This document shows positions 41,708 through 54,004 of a stretch of DNA of 64,000 bases, piece by piece. Numbering within the stretch: the stretch's first letter is position 1; each line of letters begins with the position of its first letter. A model generated the notes under the pieces. The model was not told the origin of the DNA, made no database searches, and saw only the letters and a list, made by a program, of their open reading frames with translations. The position numbers were made by a program, and so were the translations under genes. This DNA comes from Leptospira ilyithenensis (GTDB lineage Bacteria; Spirochaetota; Leptospiria; Leptospirales; Leptospiraceae), in assembly GCF_004771005.1 (NCBI RefSeq), contig NZ_RQHV01000043.1:186001-250000 (forward strand). The letters run 5' to 3'.

Positions 41708-42952
41708 AATCAGTTCGGAACTTGTTTTGTTGGTAATGATTTCCGCAATATTCATTGCGGATTTGGCACCGGCTTCCAAAAGAGGAATCCCAAAGAGTGA
41801 ATAGGAACCGCATAACCAAAGTCTTCGGTTTTCCGATTTATGTAAATTGGCAAGCCCCTTGATTCCATGAATGGTTTTTTCATCTACAATAGGTCTTTCA
41901 AATTGAGCCGTCTTCAGTATTTTATCCTTAGGGGGAATCTTATGAGGATTCCAAGTTTGGAATAAATTTTGACCTTTTAGTTCCGGCATAATCCGTCCAA
42001 GATCCAAAGTCACTTCCGGCTTATCAAACTTTTCGTTTACCCGAAAAACAAGAGATACATCTCTTTTTTCAAAAAAGGAATTGTCCGTGTGCAAGATCAC
42101 GTCACTTGGTTCGTATTTAAAATAAGAAAGTGCTTCTTTTTCCTTTGAAAAATAATCACCTAATAACCGATAGGCTTGATTTGCCTGAGTGGTCATGATA
42201 ACATGTTCGAATTCCCTTTCCCCCGATTCGAATTGAATGACCGGTTTACCCTTTCTGAATAAAATCGATTTGATCTTTGCACTTAATTCGATATTGGAAA
42301 TTCCACTGACCAATCGATTTGTAATATCCCTAGTTCCGAACTTTGCAGTCTCTTGAGGAGTATAAGCGTATCCTCTGGAATGATACCCGATGATCGTATC
42401 GGCGGGATAGCTGCCAACTGTTTCCGTTTTACAAGTATTAACCAAAGCAAAAGTGGGAAGCAAAAACTCATTTATAAATTCTGAAGAGTATTTGTTTTTT
42501 TCCAAAAACTGACGTATGCTAATTGAAGTTTTTTCTTTCGACCAGTCCGTTTTGGAATTTGCATAAAACCTAAGCAAATCATAAAATATTTTAATTCCTT
42601 TTCCGCTCCGAAAGGAATCAAGTGTGGGAAATCCGAAATTACTTCCCAAGAAGGAATATGAACGAAAGCCGAATACGGGAGATCCTTTTGATTCTACGCG
42701 AAATGAATAGTCCACAGGTCTCGTTTGAATTCCCGCCTTATCATAAATTCGAAAGAGCGTAGGATAATAATCCCTTTTGATCGTACGGAAAGGAATATCA
42801 AATTCAAAGATATTGCCGTCAATCCGATGATTTGCACTGAATGCCGCCATCCCGATTTCAGAATGTTTTTCATATAAAGTCACGGGATAGTGTTTCGACA
42901 ACAACCAAGCACTTGTTAAACCTGTGATTCCGGAACCGATTACAGCTATCAT
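41702..42952 (-). CDS. FAD-dependent amine-oxidase-like oxidoreductase
   Basis: About 416 residues. MIAVIGSGITGLTSAWLLSKH at the N-terminus is the dinucleotide-binding GxGxxG fold, and the C-terminal WLCGSYSLFGIPLLEAGAKSAMN is the second FAD contact of amine oxidase-type flavoproteins. YEKHSEIGMAAFSAN gives the Glu/Gly ribose contact. Such proteins are often found with methyltransferases in lipid modification clusters. The ATG at 42952 overlaps the upstream stop as ATGA, so translation is coupled to the unknown upstream gene. Confidence 0.83.
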   Translation of the reverse strand: MIAVIGSGITGLTSAWLLSKHYPVTLYEKHSEIGMAAFSANHRIDGNIFEFDIPFRTIKRDYYPTLFRIYDKAGIQTRPVDYSFRVESKGSPVFGFRSYSFLGSNFGFPTLDSFRSGKGIKIFYDLLRFYANSKTDWSKEKTSISIRQFLEKNKYSSEFINEFLLPTFALVNTCKTETVGSYPADTIIGYHSRGYAYTPQETAKFGTRDITNRLVSGISNIELSAKIKSILFRKGKPVIQFESGEREFEHVIMTTQANQAYRLLGDYFSKEKEALSYFKYEPSDVILHTDNSFFEKRDVSLVFRVNEKFDKPEVTLDLGRIMPELKGQNLFQTWNPHKIPPKDKILKTAQFERPIVDEKTIHGIKGLANLHKSENRRLWLCGSYSLFGIPLLEAGAKSAMNIAEIITNKTSSELIL

Positions 42953-43338
42953 TTCATACTTCCGGTTTTTAAAATCGGATGAGCACATTTTGAAATGATC
43001 AGTTCCGTTCTTTTTTTAGGAGGGTATTCTCTAATATCAGTTAATCTTTGTTCTTTTACAATTATCATGGTCGAATGCTCATTATGATCCGTATGCGAAA
43101 CAAAACGAACGATCCCTTTGATCTTGTCAGGTTTTACTTGAACATAATGCGTTCGGATTCGATCCTCGGGAAAAATGATATTGATAGGTAAAGTTCTGGA
43201 ATGATGAGGAGAAATAAGTTTCGGACAACCGGCTGGAGTAAACCCGGAAGATCCCGAAGTGACATGGCGGGGAAGTGCAAGTGCCACTTCTTCCGGGGTT
43301 TTCAATTTGGATTCAATAAATGGGTTCGTAATTGCCAT
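42949..43338 (-). CDS. Uncharacterised protein coupled to an FAD oxidoreductase
   Basis: Not recognised. ATG 43338 gives a 129-residue product starting MAITNPFIESKLKTPEE; a longer frame to 43383 begins at a TTG and adds a hydrophobic stretch without a ribosome binding site. The sequence has PINIIFPEDRIRTHYVQVK, RFVSHTDHNEHSTMIIVKE and KCAHPILKTGS, a mainly beta protein with several His and Cys. Its stop overlaps the next start by ATGA, so it likely works with the FAD enzyme. Confidence 0.65.
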   Translation of the reverse strand: MAITNPFIESKLKTPEEVALALPRHVTSGSSGFTPAGCPKLISPHHSRTLPINIIFPEDRIRTHYVQVKPDKIKGIVRFVSHTDHNEHSTMIIVKEQRLTDIREYPPKKRTELIISKCAHPILKTGSMK

Positions 43339-43394
43339 GTTATGGACAAAGATAAAGAGATTGCAGAAAAATAAAAACTCCAAAAAATGAGACT

Positions 43395-43826
43395 ATGGAT
43401 TTTCTCCTATATTTCTATATTCTGCTATTTGGAATCATTCTCTTATCTCCTTTTTTAATTTTTTACTATTATTTTCAAATAGATAGCTCTCCTTTCGGAA
43501 AGGATTCGGAAGAAGATTTACTTCCCTTTGTACAAAAAAAACAAAACCTCTTGGATTCATTGAAGGATGTCAGATCTGATTTTCATTCCAGAAAATTAAC
43601 GGAAGAAGAGTTTCAATCTCTCTCGGTTCCTTTCTTGCAGAAATTGGATGAAGTGGAATTGGAAATTAAAAATTTCAAAGAGACAAAGAACCTAACCGGA
43701 CAAACGATCCAAACTCTAGAGCCCCAGAAAACAGTAGAAGGTTGGACTTGCAGAAATTGCGGAACTGCAATTTCGATACCTAACGCAAATTTTTGCCCTT
43801 CCTGCGGATCCGGCAAACTCGCTTAA
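43395..43826 (+). CDS. Membrane-anchored zinc-ribbon protein
   Basis: A 143-residue protein with one N-terminal span (YFYILLFGIILLSPFLIFYYYF), a coiled-coil linker and a C-terminal zinc ribbon (CRNCGTAISIPNANFCPSCG, CxxC-x12-CxxC). Role unknown; such proteins often monitor membrane complexes. Start at 43395; its end overlaps the convergent ABC transporter by 4 bp. Confidence 0.75.
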   Translation: MDFLLYFYILLFGIILLSPFLIFYYYFQIDSSPFGKDSEEDLLPFVQKKQNLLDSLKDVRSDFHSRKLTEEEFQSLSVPFLQKLDEVELEIKNFKETKNLTGQTIQTLEPQKTVEGWTCRNCGTAISIPNANFCPSCGSGKLA

Positions 43827-45709
43827 GCAGGTTTTGGGGCAAACTGCATCTCATACAATCTTCTGTATTTCGATCCTTCCATACCGACAAGCTCGGAATG
43901 GCTTCCTTTTTCCACGATTTCACCGGATTCCAAGTAATAAATAATATCTGCAATTTTAACAGTAGAGAGGCGGTGCGCAATAATAACGACCGTTTTGTTC
44001 TCATACAACCTAACAAAGGCTTGTTGGATCAATCGTTCGGACTCGGTATCCAGTGCGGAAGTTGCTTCGTCTAAAATCAAAACTTCCGGATTTGCAAGTA
44101 AGGTTCGGGCGATGGAGATCCTCTGTCTTTGTCCCCCGGATAGCATCACTCCCCTCTCTCCTACAACCGTGTCATAACCTTCTTCAAACCCGTCGATAAA
44201 CTCGGATGCAAATGCATCCTCTGCCGCTTTTCGGATTTCTTCTTCCGAAGCGGACGGTTTTGCATAAGCGATATTTTCCCGAATCGAACCGTTGAATAAG
44301 AATATATTTTGAGAAACGACCCCTATTCTTTTGCGAAGATTGTCTAGCGACAGATCTTTTGCATCGACCCCGTCCCAAAGAATACTACCTGCGCTCGGAT
44401 CTATGAGTCTCGGAAGAAGATCAACTAACGTAGATTTACCGGCACCGGAAGAACCTACAATTGCAATCGTTCCCCCTTTGGGAATTGTGAAATTAAGATC
44501 CCGCAATGCATAATTTTCCGTTCCGGGATAGATATAAGAAACATTCTGATACACAATTCCTTGGTTCAGCGGGCCGAGTTGTTTCGGAGAGACAGGCTCT
44601 TTAATAGCAGTATCACGATCCAGGATTTCAAAAACACGATCACTTGCCGAAACCGACGCTTGGATCAAATTGATCAGAATGCTCATCTGTTTGAGAGGTC
44701 TCATAAGAAAGATAAGAGTCAGAAAGAATGCAAGAAACATTCCTTTGGAAAAAGAAGGATCTTCCAATAGATAAGCACCTAACCCGAGAAAGATCATCGT
44801 GACTACTGACCCGGACAGTTCAATCAATGCGGGACCGATTTGATGATAAAAATGAGTTTTGAATGTTTTTTCGGATAGATCGTTGTTGACTCCGAAAAAA
44901 CGATCGGATTCTTTTTCTTCCATGGAAAACGCGCGGATCACCCGGATTCCGGAGATCACTTCTTGCAAATCTCCGTTCAAAGCGGACAATTGTTCCTGTT
45001 GGTTTTTGGTTGTACGGCGGATTCTGTCAGCAAACGCACTTACCGGGCCTATAACCACGGGAATTACTATAAAAATAAGAAAGAAAAGTTTCCAGCTTAA
45101 CACTAGTAATATGATTAAATGCGTAATTATATAGAAAAAATCATTTACCGCATCTTTTAAATCGTTGGAAACAACTTTGCCCACCGTATCGACGTCATTG
45201 ATGACGCGACTCATAAGTACGCCTGTTTTTTCTTTTACAAAATCATTTAAGGGTAATTCTTGCAATTTTTCATACAAGGACAACCTCAGATCCTGGACGG
45301 CTAGCAGCCCAGCGGAATTCACATAATAAATCGTGCCGGCAAGACAGATCAGTTTCAAAACATAGATGGGAAGTATGATCAGACAAAATAGAAAAACTAG
45401 TTCGTCAGGATTTTTTTTGGCAAGTTCCGAGTTGAGTTTTGATTTTGTTTCTGCAAATTTAAATTCCCAATAGGCGAAACCGGAAAAAACCTTACCGTCC
45501 TCTTTCTCTGTCAGTATGGTCTGATCTTTTTTAGTAAGAGCGATTTGGAATTTATAATTTTCCCCCGTTCCCAATGAATCAAAGATAGGAATGAGAGACG
45601 TAAGAGACGCGCCATTAAAAATAGAAACAAAAAGAGAAAGGAATATACCAAAACTCAGTCTGTATTTGTATTTCACTAAGTAAGGCCAAAGTTTTCGGTA
45701 AATCTTCAC
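43823..45709 (-). CDS. ABC exporter, MsbA/lipid A-type
   Basis: A 628-residue fused ABC half-transporter. The membrane part has six spans within residues about 15-340 and a larger periplasmic loop near residue 60-100 (EKEDGKVFSGFAYWEFKF). The ATPase has Walker A VGSSGAGKSTLVDLL, Q-loop, signature LSGGQRQRISIARTLL and Walker B VLILDEATSALD, plus IAHRLST. MsbA-like exporters flip lipid A or other lipids, which is plausible but not proven here. The start is GTG 45709, with AAAAGG about 10 bp upstream, only 2 bp from the divergent gene's ATG. Confidence 0.87.
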   Translation of the reverse strand: MKIYRKLWPYLVKYKYRLSFGIFLSLFVSIFNGASLTSLIPIFDSLGTGENYKFQIALTKKDQTILTEKEDGKVFSGFAYWEFKFAETKSKLNSELAKKNPDELVFLFCLIILPIYVLKLICLAGTIYYVNSAGLLAVQDLRLSLYEKLQELPLNDFVKEKTGVLMSRVINDVDTVGKVVSNDLKDAVNDFFYIITHLIILLVLSWKLFFLIFIVIPVVIGPVSAFADRIRRTTKNQQEQLSALNGDLQEVISGIRVIRAFSMEEKESDRFFGVNNDLSEKTFKTHFYHQIGPALIELSGSVVTMIFLGLGAYLLEDPSFSKGMFLAFFLTLIFLMRPLKQMSILINLIQASVSASDRVFEILDRDTAIKEPVSPKQLGPLNQGIVYQNVSYIYPGTENYALRDLNFTIPKGGTIAIVGSSGAGKSTLVDLLPRLIDPSAGSILWDGVDAKDLSLDNLRKRIGVVSQNIFLFNGSIRENIAYAKPSASEEEIRKAAEDAFASEFIDGFEEGYDTVVGERGVMLSGGQRQRISIARTLLANPEVLILDEATSALDTESERLIQQAFVRLYENKTVVIIAHRLSTVKIADIIYYLESGEIVEKGSHSELVGMEGSKYRRLYEMQFAPKPA

Positions 45710-45711
45710 GT

Positions 45712-47157
45712 ATGAGAACCTTTTCCCTCATTTTCCTCATCCTGTCCCTCACTTTTTGCCAAAAGAAGACAACGGCAGCAGACGTATCCTTGGGTTTCCC
45801 GAGCGATCCCCCCAGTCTGGATCCTCTGTTTGCAACGGATTTGGTAAGCCAAAAACTTTCTGGTCTCCTCTTCGGAGGGCTCTTTAAAATTCAAAATGCC
45901 AAACCGGAAATGAATTGGGCTGAAGATTCCAAGTTTTTGAAAAAGGAAAAAAGAGTCCTTTGGGAAATCCGACTCAAATCGGAACCATTGGGTCCGACAC
46001 CGGACGACGTAGTTTTTTCCATTCAAAGATTATTAAACGAAACATCTCCCAGAGGCGGGGATTATAAATTCATAAAAGAAATCTTCGCAACGCCCGCGAC
46101 GAATACCATCAAACTTGTATTAGATGACACCGTAAGTGAAGAGGAGGCGAAAGAAAAACTATCCCTACCTTTTGCTTCCATATTATCAAAAAAAGATTTT
46201 TTAGAAAACGGGGAATTTCATTCATTCGGAAAATATAGTCTCGTATCTTGGAAAAAAAATGAATCTCTGGAATTGATAAAAAGAAATTCAAACGATAGGA
46301 ACCTTCCCGACACCATACGCATCCGAATCCTTTCCCAATCCACTACTTCTCTGTTTTTGTTTCGCAAAGGTGAATTGGATTCTTTCAAACTGACCGATTT
46401 TTTACTTTCCTTATCCGATGCAAAAGAACACAATACAATCATTAAACGAGGAAGATCGGTACAGTATGTCGCCATCAATCACAACAATCCTTGTTTTGAT
46501 AAAAATTTCCGACAGGCACTTAACTTCGCCATACCTAGAGAATTGATTATCCGAAAACTATTGGAAAACAAGGCGGACTTACTCAAAGGACCGGTGGCCG
46601 TTCCATTTCTTTCGCAACTAACGAGTGATCAAATAGATTTAACTCCCGGATTTGCCTACGACAAAAACAAAGCTGTTTCTCTATTGAAAAGTTCCGTCTG
46701 TTTTCCCGGGATCCTGAACAAAACCCTGGAACTACGAATGCGGGGAGATGATGAAAACCAGGCGAAAGGAAGAGCGATCGTACAAGCATTGAAAGAAATC
46801 GGATTACAAATCAAATTGAAAGGTATGGAGAAAGCCCCTCTCTACAAAGAAAACGGAGAAGGAAAAGGTGACCTAACGCTACTTACATGGTATGCGGATT
46901 ACGAATCGATTTGGAACTTTTTAGATCCGGTCTTTCACGAAGAAAAATCAGGAAACGGAGGCAACAGAGCATTCTACTCCAACCGGGGTATTACAAAAAT
47001 ATTAAATGATCGGAAGGAAAGGAACCTGCCGAACGCGCTTAAAATAATAAAACAAATCGAAGAAGACGCTCCTTGGATTTTTCTTTGGTCCATTCAGGAA
47101 AATTATCTGGTTTCGGATAAGTTCACTCGGTACGCGGGACTTTCTGAGTTTCTATAA
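45712..47157 (+). CDS. Family 5 extracellular solute-binding lipoprotein
   Basis: A 481-residue peptide-binding protein of ABC importers (DppA/OppA type). Lipoprotein signal SLIFLILSLTFCQK; then GFPSDPPSLDPLFATDLV, SGLLFGGLFKI and DDVVFSIQRLL, all typical SBP_bac_5 sequences; QYVAINHNNPCFDKNFRQAL is the central region. No permease or ATPase genes are adjacent, so its transporter is elsewhere. The start is directly next to the divergent ABC exporter's start, and the end overlaps the PBP gene by 35 bp. Confidence 0.85.
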   Translation: MRTFSLIFLILSLTFCQKKTTAADVSLGFPSDPPSLDPLFATDLVSQKLSGLLFGGLFKIQNAKPEMNWAEDSKFLKKEKRVLWEIRLKSEPLGPTPDDVVFSIQRLLNETSPRGGDYKFIKEIFATPATNTIKLVLDDTVSEEEAKEKLSLPFASILSKKDFLENGEFHSFGKYSLVSWKKNESLELIKRNSNDRNLPDTIRIRILSQSTTSLFLFRKGELDSFKLTDFLLSLSDAKEHNTIIKRGRSVQYVAINHNNPCFDKNFRQALNFAIPRELIIRKLLENKADLLKGPVAVPFLSQLTSDQIDLTPGFAYDKNKAVSLLKSSVCFPGILNKTLELRMRGDDENQAKGRAIVQALKEIGLQIKLKGMEKAPLYKENGEGKGDLTLLTWYADYESIWNFLDPVFHEEKSGNGGNRAFYSNRGITKILNDRKERNLPNALKIIKQIEEDAPWIFLWSIQENYLVSDKFTRYAGLSEFL

Positions 47158-49588
47158 CGGGCGGCTCCAATTCTACAGCATCAACACCAGCGGGCGGCTC
47201 CTTACCATTTTGCAGTTGATAGGTGGATATTTCCGATTCATTTTCATCCCCCTCGCCTACGATCGTTTGCGGAGGAATTTCCTGTTTTGCAAAACCGGCT
47301 CTTTTTTGAGGAAGATCTCCTATATAATAAAACTGGGAATGGAGAGGTAACTTGCAAACATTGGAAGATGAAGATTCCAAAAGAGTTCCATCATCCGCAC
47401 ATACATCCACCTTTACAAAGTCACCGACAAAACTAGGGATGAGTTGATTTCCAAAACCGATCTTGGATTTGACACCTTGCACATAACGAAGCCAAATTCC
47501 TCCGGACACTCCCGAGCCGGAACCGGGGAAAGGAGCACCTTCATCATGTCCCACCCAAACAACTGTTACGTTCCTTGGAGCAAGACCTGCAAACCAAACA
47601 TCCCGAACTCCTTTGATGCCCATCCATTTGCTTTTTTTGGTTTTAGGAGATTGAACCGTTCCCGTTTTACCTGCAAACAGATTCACTTCTCCTTCTTTTT
47701 TCTTCAAAGTCATTGTTCCTTCTTCCGTCAGAACCGATTCAAGTGTGTTAATTGCCATAGCACAAGCCACAGGATCTAATATTTGTTCGGTGGCTTCATT
47801 GGGGATTGTCTGGTAAAACTCGTTTCCTTCCAAGTCTGTGATTTTTATAATTTTTCTCGGGGTAACTCTCCTTCCCCCATTTGCAAGAGTTGCGTAAATC
47901 AACGAAAGTTCCATCGGAGAAAGTTCTCCCGAGCCGAGTGCAAGCGATAGATTTTTCTGAAATCTGGATTCAATTTCTTCTTCGCTCAAAAAAAGAATCT
48001 GCCCTAGTTTGGAAAGAAAATAGTTTACCCCTACTTCATTCAGCAACTTAACAGAAACTGTATTTACAGACTGAGCGAGAGCGGTTCGAACCGTAATCTC
48101 TCCTCTATAACCTTTGTACCAGTTCTTCGGAGAGTATCCTGAAAAATCCAATTTCTCATCTTTGATTTTTGAGGAAGGATTTACAATCCTCTTCTCGTAT
48201 GCAAGCGCATACACAAGCGCCTTGATGGTAGAACCCGGTTGTCTGCGCGCATCTTCCGCTCTGTTAAAACGGAAACTATTTGATATTTTATACCCACCAA
48301 CTAACGCTTCTATGTCGCCCGTTTCGGGATCCATGGAAATGACGGAACCGCTCATCTGAGGAAGGATTTGTTTTGTAACTTCTGCAAGTTCCGGTTTGCC
48401 TTTTGCTTCAAGATCTTTTTCCTGTTTTAGTAAATCGGCACGAACCGAATCCACTCCGATACGGAGCGATTCTTCCGCCATTCTTTGTTTGTCCAAATCC
48501 AATGTCGAATATACCAGAAGACCTCTTTCTTCCAAGTCCTCATTGGAAAAACTTTCCAATACAAACCTTCTGACCTCCGCATTAAAGTCGGGAGCAAGAT
48601 TGATTCTGAAATCCTTATCCGCACCGTATTTTCCGATTTCGCTGGAATATCTCGGCTCACCCTCTTCGCCTTTGTATTCTTTTACTTTATAAAAGATTTT
48701 AAATTTTTTAACATTGGGCTCGATGGACTCTCCGAATTTTTTCGGGATCTCCAATTGATCGGGATTCAATTCGGGATTGCGGGCCATGTCGTATAACACC
48801 CGTTTTTGACGGGAAAGTGCAATCCCCAAATTCCGAATCGGATTGTAAACGCTTGGTGCGGGGATCGTTCCCACAAGCATCGCAGCTTCTTCCGGAGTCA
48901 GTTCGGTTGCGGGCTTTCTGAAATAATAACGTGCAGCTTCCTCAACACCGGTATTGCCTTCTCCCAGAAAAATCTGGTTCAGATACATCGCAAGTATCTC
49001 TTCCTTTGAAAATTGGCTTTCAATATAAAATGTACAATAAAGCTCTGTTAGTTTATTGAAAAGACTTCGTTTGCCCAGATTCAAAGTGAGTTTTGCCAAC
49101 TGTTGTGTGATGGTAGAACCACCTTGGGAAAGTCGGAATTGGATTAGATTTGTAAATACGGCCCGGCCGATAGCCGCATAATTCACACCTCCGTGAGAAT
49201 AGAACTCTCTATCTTCGGAAGACAATACGGCCCATAAGACCATATGGTGTTTTTTCAAATTATCAGTTCGGATGGGGCGGAAATTTCTACGATAGAACTC
49301 ACCGATCACTTTGCCGCCGCGATCCAGAATCTTAATCGACTTGGGTTGGAAGTTATCATAAAAATTGGAAACTTCGGATCTGTATTTTTCAAGAGAACGT
49401 TCTACACGGGATTGCTCTCCGGACCAAACCACATAAGCTCCTCCCAAAAAGAATGCCGTCAAAAAAACAAAAAGGATACTACCTACGGTAATAAGAGTTA
49501 TTCTTTTCTCCCAAAGTTTCTTTAAAAAATCGAACGAATGTTCACCTAATGCGCGTAAAAATAGAATCCAGGTATCTTTATTGTTCAT
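47123..49588 (-). CDS. Penicillin-binding protein 1A, bifunctional
   Basis: An 821-residue class A PBP. One N-terminal span (RITLITVGSILFVFLTAFFLGG), then a GT51 transglycosylase domain (SSEDREFYSHGGVN with catalytic Glu; QGGSTITQQLAKL; EILAMYLNQIFLG), and a transpeptidase with SxxK in QPGSTIKALVYA, SxN in SVNTVSVK and KTGT near residue 620. It makes and crosslinks murein. A long insert between domains (KYGADKDFRINLAPD) fits PBP1A. Third of a minus-strand set with lon (1-bp gap) and uvrB. Confidence 0.92.
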   Translation of the reverse strand: MNNKDTWILFLRALGEHSFDFLKKLWEKRITLITVGSILFVFLTAFFLGGAYVVWSGEQSRVERSLEKYRSEVSNFYDNFQPKSIKILDRGGKVIGEFYRRNFRPIRTDNLKKHHMVLWAVLSSEDREFYSHGGVNYAAIGRAVFTNLIQFRLSQGGSTITQQLAKLTLNLGKRSLFNKLTELYCTFYIESQFSKEEILAMYLNQIFLGEGNTGVEEAARYYFRKPATELTPEEAAMLVGTIPAPSVYNPIRNLGIALSRQKRVLYDMARNPELNPDQLEIPKKFGESIEPNVKKFKIFYKVKEYKGEEGEPRYSSEIGKYGADKDFRINLAPDFNAEVRRFVLESFSNEDLEERGLLVYSTLDLDKQRMAEESLRIGVDSVRADLLKQEKDLEAKGKPELAEVTKQILPQMSGSVISMDPETGDIEALVGGYKISNSFRFNRAEDARRQPGSTIKALVYALAYEKRIVNPSSKIKDEKLDFSGYSPKNWYKGYRGEITVRTALAQSVNTVSVKLLNEVGVNYFLSKLGQILFLSEEEIESRFQKNLSLALGSGELSPMELSLIYATLANGGRRVTPRKIIKITDLEGNEFYQTIPNEATEQILDPVACAMAINTLESVLTEEGTMTLKKKEGEVNLFAGKTGTVQSPKTKKSKWMGIKGVRDVWFAGLAPRNVTVVWVGHDEGAPFPGSGSGVSGGIWLRYVQGVKSKIGFGNQLIPSFVGDFVKVDVCADDGTLLESSSSNVCKLPLHSQFYYIGDLPQKRAGFAKQEIPPQTIVGEGDENESEISTYQLQNGKEPPAGVDAVELEPPVIETQKVPRTE

Positions 49589-49589
49589 T

Positions 49590-51986
49590 TCAAACTACTT
49601 GCTTTTTTCTTTTTGGGAAAACCAAACTTGATACTTCATCAAAATGAGAAACAGGGAAAAATTGGACTCCCTTTTTTACATAGTCAGGAATCTCCTTAAA
49701 TGCACTTTCATTGTCCTTCGGGAAGATGATTTTTTTTACACCGACTCTTTTTGCGGCCACGATTTTTTCCCGTAATCCTCCGATCGCAAGAACCTCACCA
49801 GTTAACGTAAGTTCGCCTGTCATACCAAAGCCCGATGCGATTGTCTGCCCCAATACAAGCGAGTAAAGTGCGGATGCCATTGTTATCCCCGCGCTCGGTC
49901 CGTCTTTGGGTGTCGCTCCGTCCGGAACATGCAAATGAATGGTTTTATTTTCAAACTTGGACTCAAGTCCCGAATAGTTTTTAATAAAAGAAAGTGCGAT
50001 GTTTGCCGACTCTTCCATCATCTTCCCCATCTGTCCCGTCAAAAGAATTCCTCCTTTTCCCGGAACAAAGACTGCTTCGATGAGAAGGGTTGAACCGCCT
50101 GCGCTTGTCCAAGCCAACCCGAGAGCTGTCCCCGGTTGTTTCGGTTTGGTCATACGATCATCAACAAACGGAGGAGCGCCTAACAAAGCAATCAGATCCT
50201 TTTCCCTGATTTCCTTGGAATACTTTTCCTTTAACACATGTTTCAGGGCGAGTTTTCTTACCAATTTATCGAAGGTTTTTTCCAATCCCCGAAGGCCTGA
50301 TTCTCTGGAATAGGAATTGATCAATGTGATAAGAGTGTTCTTTTGAATGGAAAAATTTTTAGCAAGTAGGCCGTTTTTAGTAAAGATCTTGTTCCAAAGG
50401 TATTTTTGAAAGATCTGAACTTTTTCTTCCGTAATATAACCTGACAATTGAATCACTTCCATACGATCCAAAAGCACACGGGGGATCGGCTCAAACGTGT
50501 TAGCTGTTGCAATAAAAAATACCTGAGACAGATCGAATGGCAGATCCAGATAATGATCTCTGAATGTTGCATTCTGTTCGGGATCAAGCACTTCCAAGAG
50601 AGAAGCTTGCGGATCTCCCTGGAATCCTTGCGACATTTTATCTATCTCATCAAGAAGGATGACAGGATCTCTTTCTCCCGTAATTTTCAAAGCAGTTAAA
50701 ATCTTGCCGGGCATGGCTCCGATATAAGTTCTTCTATGACCTTTGATCTCCGCTTCGTCTCTAACCCCGCCCACTGAGAATCGGTAGAACTTTCTGCCCA
50801 ATGCTTCCGCAATGGATTTGGCAATGGATGTCTTACCTACACCGGGAGGCCCCACCAAACAGAGGATAGTTCCTCTTCCCTTTGGATTTAATTTGCGGAC
50901 GGCAAGAAATTCCAAGATCCTTTCTTTGACATCTTCCAGTTTATGATGATCTCTATTTAAAATTTTTCTAGCGTTAATTAAATTGACTTCTTTGGGTTTC
51001 GGATCTTCCCAAGGGAGAGCTTCCACCAAATCCAGATAATTTCGAACTACGTTATAATCGCTTCCGATGGGATCGGTGTTTTTTGCTTTTTCGACTTCTC
51101 TTCCCACTTCCCGGATCACTTCTTCGCTGACAGGAATGGCTTTCAGTCTTTCCACCAATTGGTCGTATTTGATATCGGACTTGTCTTCTCCTATACCTAA
51201 CTCTTGTTGGATGGCCTTGAGTTGCTCTCTCAGAAAAAATTGTCTTTGTTGACTGTCTATCTTGTCATTGATCTGATCCTGGATCTTTCTTTGCAATATA
51301 ACCAGCTCTATCTCTTTTTTCAGAAAGAGCAAAACTTTTTCCAAACGATCGCCGAGGGAAGTCGCTTCGATGACTGTCTGATATTCTTCTTTTTCCAAAT
51401 TGAGTATGGAGCAGACAAAATCGGACATTTTGCCCGGTTCGTTTACGTTGACCATAGTGAGCTTCATATCTTCGGTAAACAAAGGATTGTTTTGCGCCAG
51501 TTCCTTGGTAAGGACCAGAAGCGTTCTCATCAATGCTTTGATATTGTTTTTGGAAGTTCCAAACTCCTCGGGAGGATAAGTTACGTTTGCCATCAAAAAC
51601 GGTTTCTTGGTATGAATGTTTTGAATTTGGAAACGTTGGATTGTATTAACTAAAATATTGATGCTTCCGTCAGGAAGATTGATTTTTTTCAGGATACGGG
51701 CGACAATTCCCACCTGATAGATGTTATTTTCCGAATCCTCATCCGATTCGTCTTTTTTCAAAAGAATCAAACCAATGAATCCTGCGGACTTTGTTGTTTC
51801 CTCAATGGAAGGAATGAATCTTCCCGGAGGAACAATCAACGGAGTAATGATACCGGGAAATACCGGTCTTACCTTGATCGGTAAAAGGAAAATTTGTTTT
51901 GGAAGAGCGTCTTCAATTCTTACAAGTTTGGTTGCGCTTTCCCAAGAGTCGTTTTGATCCAATGAGTTCTCCTCAAATTTTACCAT
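49590..51986 (-). CDS. lon: ATP-dependent Lon protease
   Basis: A 798-residue Lon. N-terminal substrate domain ([19 protein letters not shown]), AAA+ module with Walker [14 protein letters not shown] and Walker [11 protein letters not shown], and the C-terminal Ser-Lys protease with [12 protein letters not shown] (Ser near 698) and [12 protein letters not shown] (Lys near 741). It degrades misfolded and regulatory proteins. Length matches bacterial LonA. Adjacent to uvrB with a 3-bp gap. Confidence 0.96.
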   Translation of the reverse strand: MVKFEENSLDQNDSWESATKLVRIEDALPKQIFLLPIKVRPVFPGIITPLIVPPGRFIPSIEETTKSAGFIGLILLKKDESDEDSENNIYQVGIVARILKKINLPDGSINILVNTIQRFQIQNIHTKKPFLMANVTYPPEEFGTSKNNIKALMRTLLVLTKELAQNNPLFTEDMKLTMVNVNEPGKMSDFVCSILNLEKEEYQTVIEATSLGDRLEKVLLFLKKEIELVILQRKIQDQINDKIDSQQRQFFLREQLKAIQQELGIGEDKSDIKYDQLVERLKAIPVSEEVIREVGREVEKAKNTDPIGSDYNVVRNYLDLVEALPWEDPKPKEVNLINARKILNRDHHKLEDVKERILEFLAVRKLNPKGRGTILCLVGPPGVGKTSIAKSIAEALGRKFYRFSVGGVRDEAEIKGHRRTYIGAMPGKILTALKITGERDPVILLDEIDKMSQGFQGDPQASLLEVLDPEQNATFRDHYLDLPFDLSQVFFIATANTFEPIPRVLLDRMEVIQLSGYITEEKVQIFQKYLWNKIFTKNGLLAKNFSIQKNTLITLINSYSRESGLRGLEKTFDKLVRKLALKHVLKEKYSKEIREKDLIALLGAPPFVDDRMTKPKQPGTALGLAWTSAGGSTLLIEAVFVPGKGGILLTGQMGKMMEESANIALSFIKNYSGLESKFENKTIHLHVPDGATPKDGPSAGITMASALYSLVLGQTIASGFGMTGELTLTGEVLAIGGLREKIVAAKRVGVKKIIFPKDNESAFKEIPDYVKKGVQFFPVSHFDEVSSLVFPKRKKQVV

Positions 51987-51989
51987 ATG

Positions 51990-53984
<1,995 letters not shown>

Positions 53985-54004
53985 AAAAGACCTGTTATGA
54001 AATA

